7,710 nucleotides of DNA from assembly GCA_035495815.1 (NCBI GenBank), contig DATJFH010000387.1, positions 1 through 7,710 of the forward strand. The letters run 5' to 3'. Numbering within the stretch: the stretch's first letter is position 1; every line of letters starts with the position of its first letter. This stretch comes from DATJFH01 sp035495815 (GTDB taxonomy: Bacteria; Acidobacteriota; Terriglobia; Bryobacterales; Bryobacteraceae). Below the pieces are notes generated by a model. It made no database searches. It had not been told where the DNA came from and was given only the letters and a program-made list of their open reading frames with translations. Both the position numbers and the translations under genes were made by a program. Shown piece after piece: positions 6,678 to 7,710 of the stretch.

Positions 6678-6727
6678 CGGTTCTCGCCTGGAATGGCATA
6701 TCTCCCTGCCTTCTTCTCCCGGAACCG
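6678..6727. repeat. Loose nested inverted repeat in the intergenic gap
   Basis: CGGTTC (6678-6683) pairs with GAACCG (6722-6727), and inside it GGCA (6695-6698) pairs with TGCC (6707-6710). The arms are short and imperfectly spaced, and no T tract follows on either strand, so a standard terminator is unlikely. It could be a weak mRNA structure or chance in GC-rich sequence. Confidence 0.2.
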
Positions 6728-6763
6728 TCGTCTACCCGTCAGGAGATTTGAGTAGCGCGTCCG

Positions 6764-7633
6764 CTACATCCGCAGCCGCAGGTAACTCTTCACCGCTACC
6801 GGCAGGGGAGGAAACGGCGCGACTCCTTGGCTCTCCATCTTGGCGTTGGAGAGAGCGGAGTACTTGGGGCGCCGCGCGGCGGTGCGGTATTCTCGCTCGT
6901 TGGTCGGCTGCAGCTCGGGATGCAATCCCGCGCACTCGAAGATGAGTTTCGCGTATTCGAACCAGGAGATCGGCGTCCCGCCTCCGATGTGGAAGATCCC
7001 GGAGCATTCGCGCTCCACCAGATCAAGCGTTCGCGCGGCCAGGACCGGGGCATAGGCGGGGGAGGCCACATGGTCCTCGACGACCCGGATCGGGTGGGCC
7101 GACGGGGCGCAGGCCAATCTCAGCATCAACTCGATGAAATTGCCCCGCGCAGTTTTCAGGCCGCCGGGCCCGAAAACTCCCGAAGTGCGCACGATCAGGG
7201 GATCGTCAAGATAGGCCTGGGCGTAGAGCTCGCCGGCCAGCTTGGACACCGCATAGGCGCCTAGGGGATGCGTCTGATCCTCCTCGGTGTAGGGGCGTCC
7301 GGCGGCGCCGTCGAAAACGTAATCGGTCGAGAAGTGCACCATGCGCGCGTCGGCCTGGCGGCACGCCATCGCCAGGTTCCGCACGCCAAGCGCGTTAGCG
7401 AGGAAGGCCGCCTGCGGCTCGCGTTCGGCCACGTCCACCTGGTTATAGGCGGCGGCATTCAGAACCAGCTTCGGATCCAGATCGGCAATGCAGGTTTCCA
7501 CCTGCTGGCGGTCGGTGATGTCGATCGCCTTTCGCTCGAATCCGCGGACCTGGTAGCCGCGGGTGTTCAATTCGCGTACGAGTTCGACGCCGAGCTGGCC
7601 TGAACTTCCAAAGACGATCGCCCTTTTCGACAT
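6764..7633 (-). CDS. rfbD: dTDP-4-dehydrorhamnose reductase (RmlD/RfbD family)
   Basis: This 289-residue cytoplasmic short-chain dehydrogenase/reductase most likely performs the last step of dTDP-L-rhamnose synthesis, the NAD(P)H-dependent reduction of dTDP-4-dehydro-L-rhamnose, which supplies rhamnose for cell-surface polysaccharide. The Rossmann nucleotide-binding motif GSSGQLG is at residues 9-15, the family signature STDYVFDG at 102-109, and the catalytic Tyr127 and Lys131 lie in YAVSK; Thr103 completes the expected triad. The C-terminal RRPKYSALSN stretch (254-263) is also typical, and the length is normal. The ATG at 7633 was chosen because the family begins a few residues before the beta strand leading into GSSGQLG; an in-frame ATG at 7690 would add 19 unlikely residues. 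No Shine-Dalgarno sequence precedes the start. The other rhamnose genes (rmlA, B, C) are not in the window but could lie upstream, beyond its right edge. A related SDR sugar reductase is the main alternative. Confidence 0.9.
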   Translation of the reverse strand: MSKRAIVFGSSGQLGVELVRELNTRGYQVRGFERKAIDITDRQQVETCIADLDPKLVLNAAAYNQVDVAEREPQAAFLANALGVRNLAMACRQADARMVHFSTDYVFDGAAGRPYTEEDQTHPLGAYAVSKLAGELYAQAYLDDPLIVRTSGVFGPGGLKTARGNFIELMLRLACAPSAHPIRVVEDHVASPAYAPVLAARTLDLVERECSGIFHIGGGTPISWFEYAKLIFECAGLHPELQPTNEREYRTAARRPKYSALSNAKMESQGVAPFPPLPVAVKSYLRLRM

Positions 7634-7644
7634 AGAAAGAGCAG

Positions 7645-7672
7645 GATATCTATTTTCTGCGCGAAGTGTCCA
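7645..7672 (-). promoter_or_regulatory. Weak promoter-like pair upstream of the rhamnose reductase gene
   Basis: On the minus strand TGGACA (7667-7672) matches five of six -35 bases, and GATATC (7645-7650), 16 bases downstream, matches three of six -10 bases. A start of transcription here would leave only a few bases before the ATG at 7633, which would fit the missing Shine-Dalgarno sequence. The match is poor and may be chance. Confidence 0.15.
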
Positions 7673-7710
7673 CCCTTTGCATATCGTCATCGAGGAGGCG
7701 ACGCGCCAGG

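Larger units (their letters stand above)
6579..6763. other. Intergenic region between the rhamnose reductase and the ligase operon
   Basis: This 185-base stretch is the only sizeable gap in the window. It holds the ligase ribosome binding site, the TACAAT hexamer and a loose nested inverted repeat (6678-6727). No rho-independent terminator with a T tract is visible on either strand. Short open frames across it are arginine-rich and overlap the ligase in another frame, so they are not called. It most likely separates two transcription units. Confidence 0.6.

Noticed and set aside
6475..6699. Small minus-strand frame over the start of the ligase gene
   Set aside because: It is arginine-rich, its purine-rich element lies too close to the ATG, and most of it overlaps the ligase in another frame.

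Overview
This GC-rich window is coded almost entirely on the minus strand. Six genes run leftward from position 7633 to position 81 with very little spacing. Gene content, codon composition and the family of the last gene fit an Acidobacteriota genome, most likely of the Solibacter/Bryobacter group. That placement is inference from remembered family resemblance, not from a search. I see no RNA gene, CRISPR array, transposase or phage gene.

Reading in the direction of transcription (right to left), a stand-alone dTDP-4-dehydrorhamnose reductase (rfbD/rmlD type, 6764-7633) comes first. A 185-base gap follows, with a weak promoter-like hexamer, a good ribosome binding site and a loose nested inverted repeat. 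Then comes a tight five-gene run: an AMP-forming acyl-CoA ligase (4992-6578), a biotin carboxylase (3491-4984), a biotin carboxyl carrier protein (3012-3494), a DnaC/IstB-type AAA+ ATPase with an N-terminal zinc-binding cysteine cluster (2224-3015), and a secreted protein with a glycoside-hydrolase-like N-terminus (81-2216). The junctions are a 7-base gap, an ATGA overlap, a GTGA overlap and a 7-base gap, which strongly suggests one co-transcribed and partly translation-coupled operon.

The first three genes of the run make biochemical sense together. The ligase would make an acyl-CoA from a free acid, and the carboxylase and carrier would supply a carboxyl group to an acyl-CoA. The pair looks like the alpha subunit of a propionyl-CoA/methylcrotonyl-CoA-type carboxylase split into two proteins. 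No carboxyltransferase is present in the window. The ATPase looks like a chromosomal helicase loader rather than a transposon helper, because no IS21 transposase is next to it. The final gene encodes an exported 711-residue protein whose barrel-like N-terminus appears heavily shortened and whose function is unknown.

I found no clearly new defence or mobile system. The points most worth a second look are the coupling of a helicase-loader-like ATPase to a biotin carrier gene, the split carboxylase without its transferase, and the apparently degenerate, exported glycosidase-like protein.
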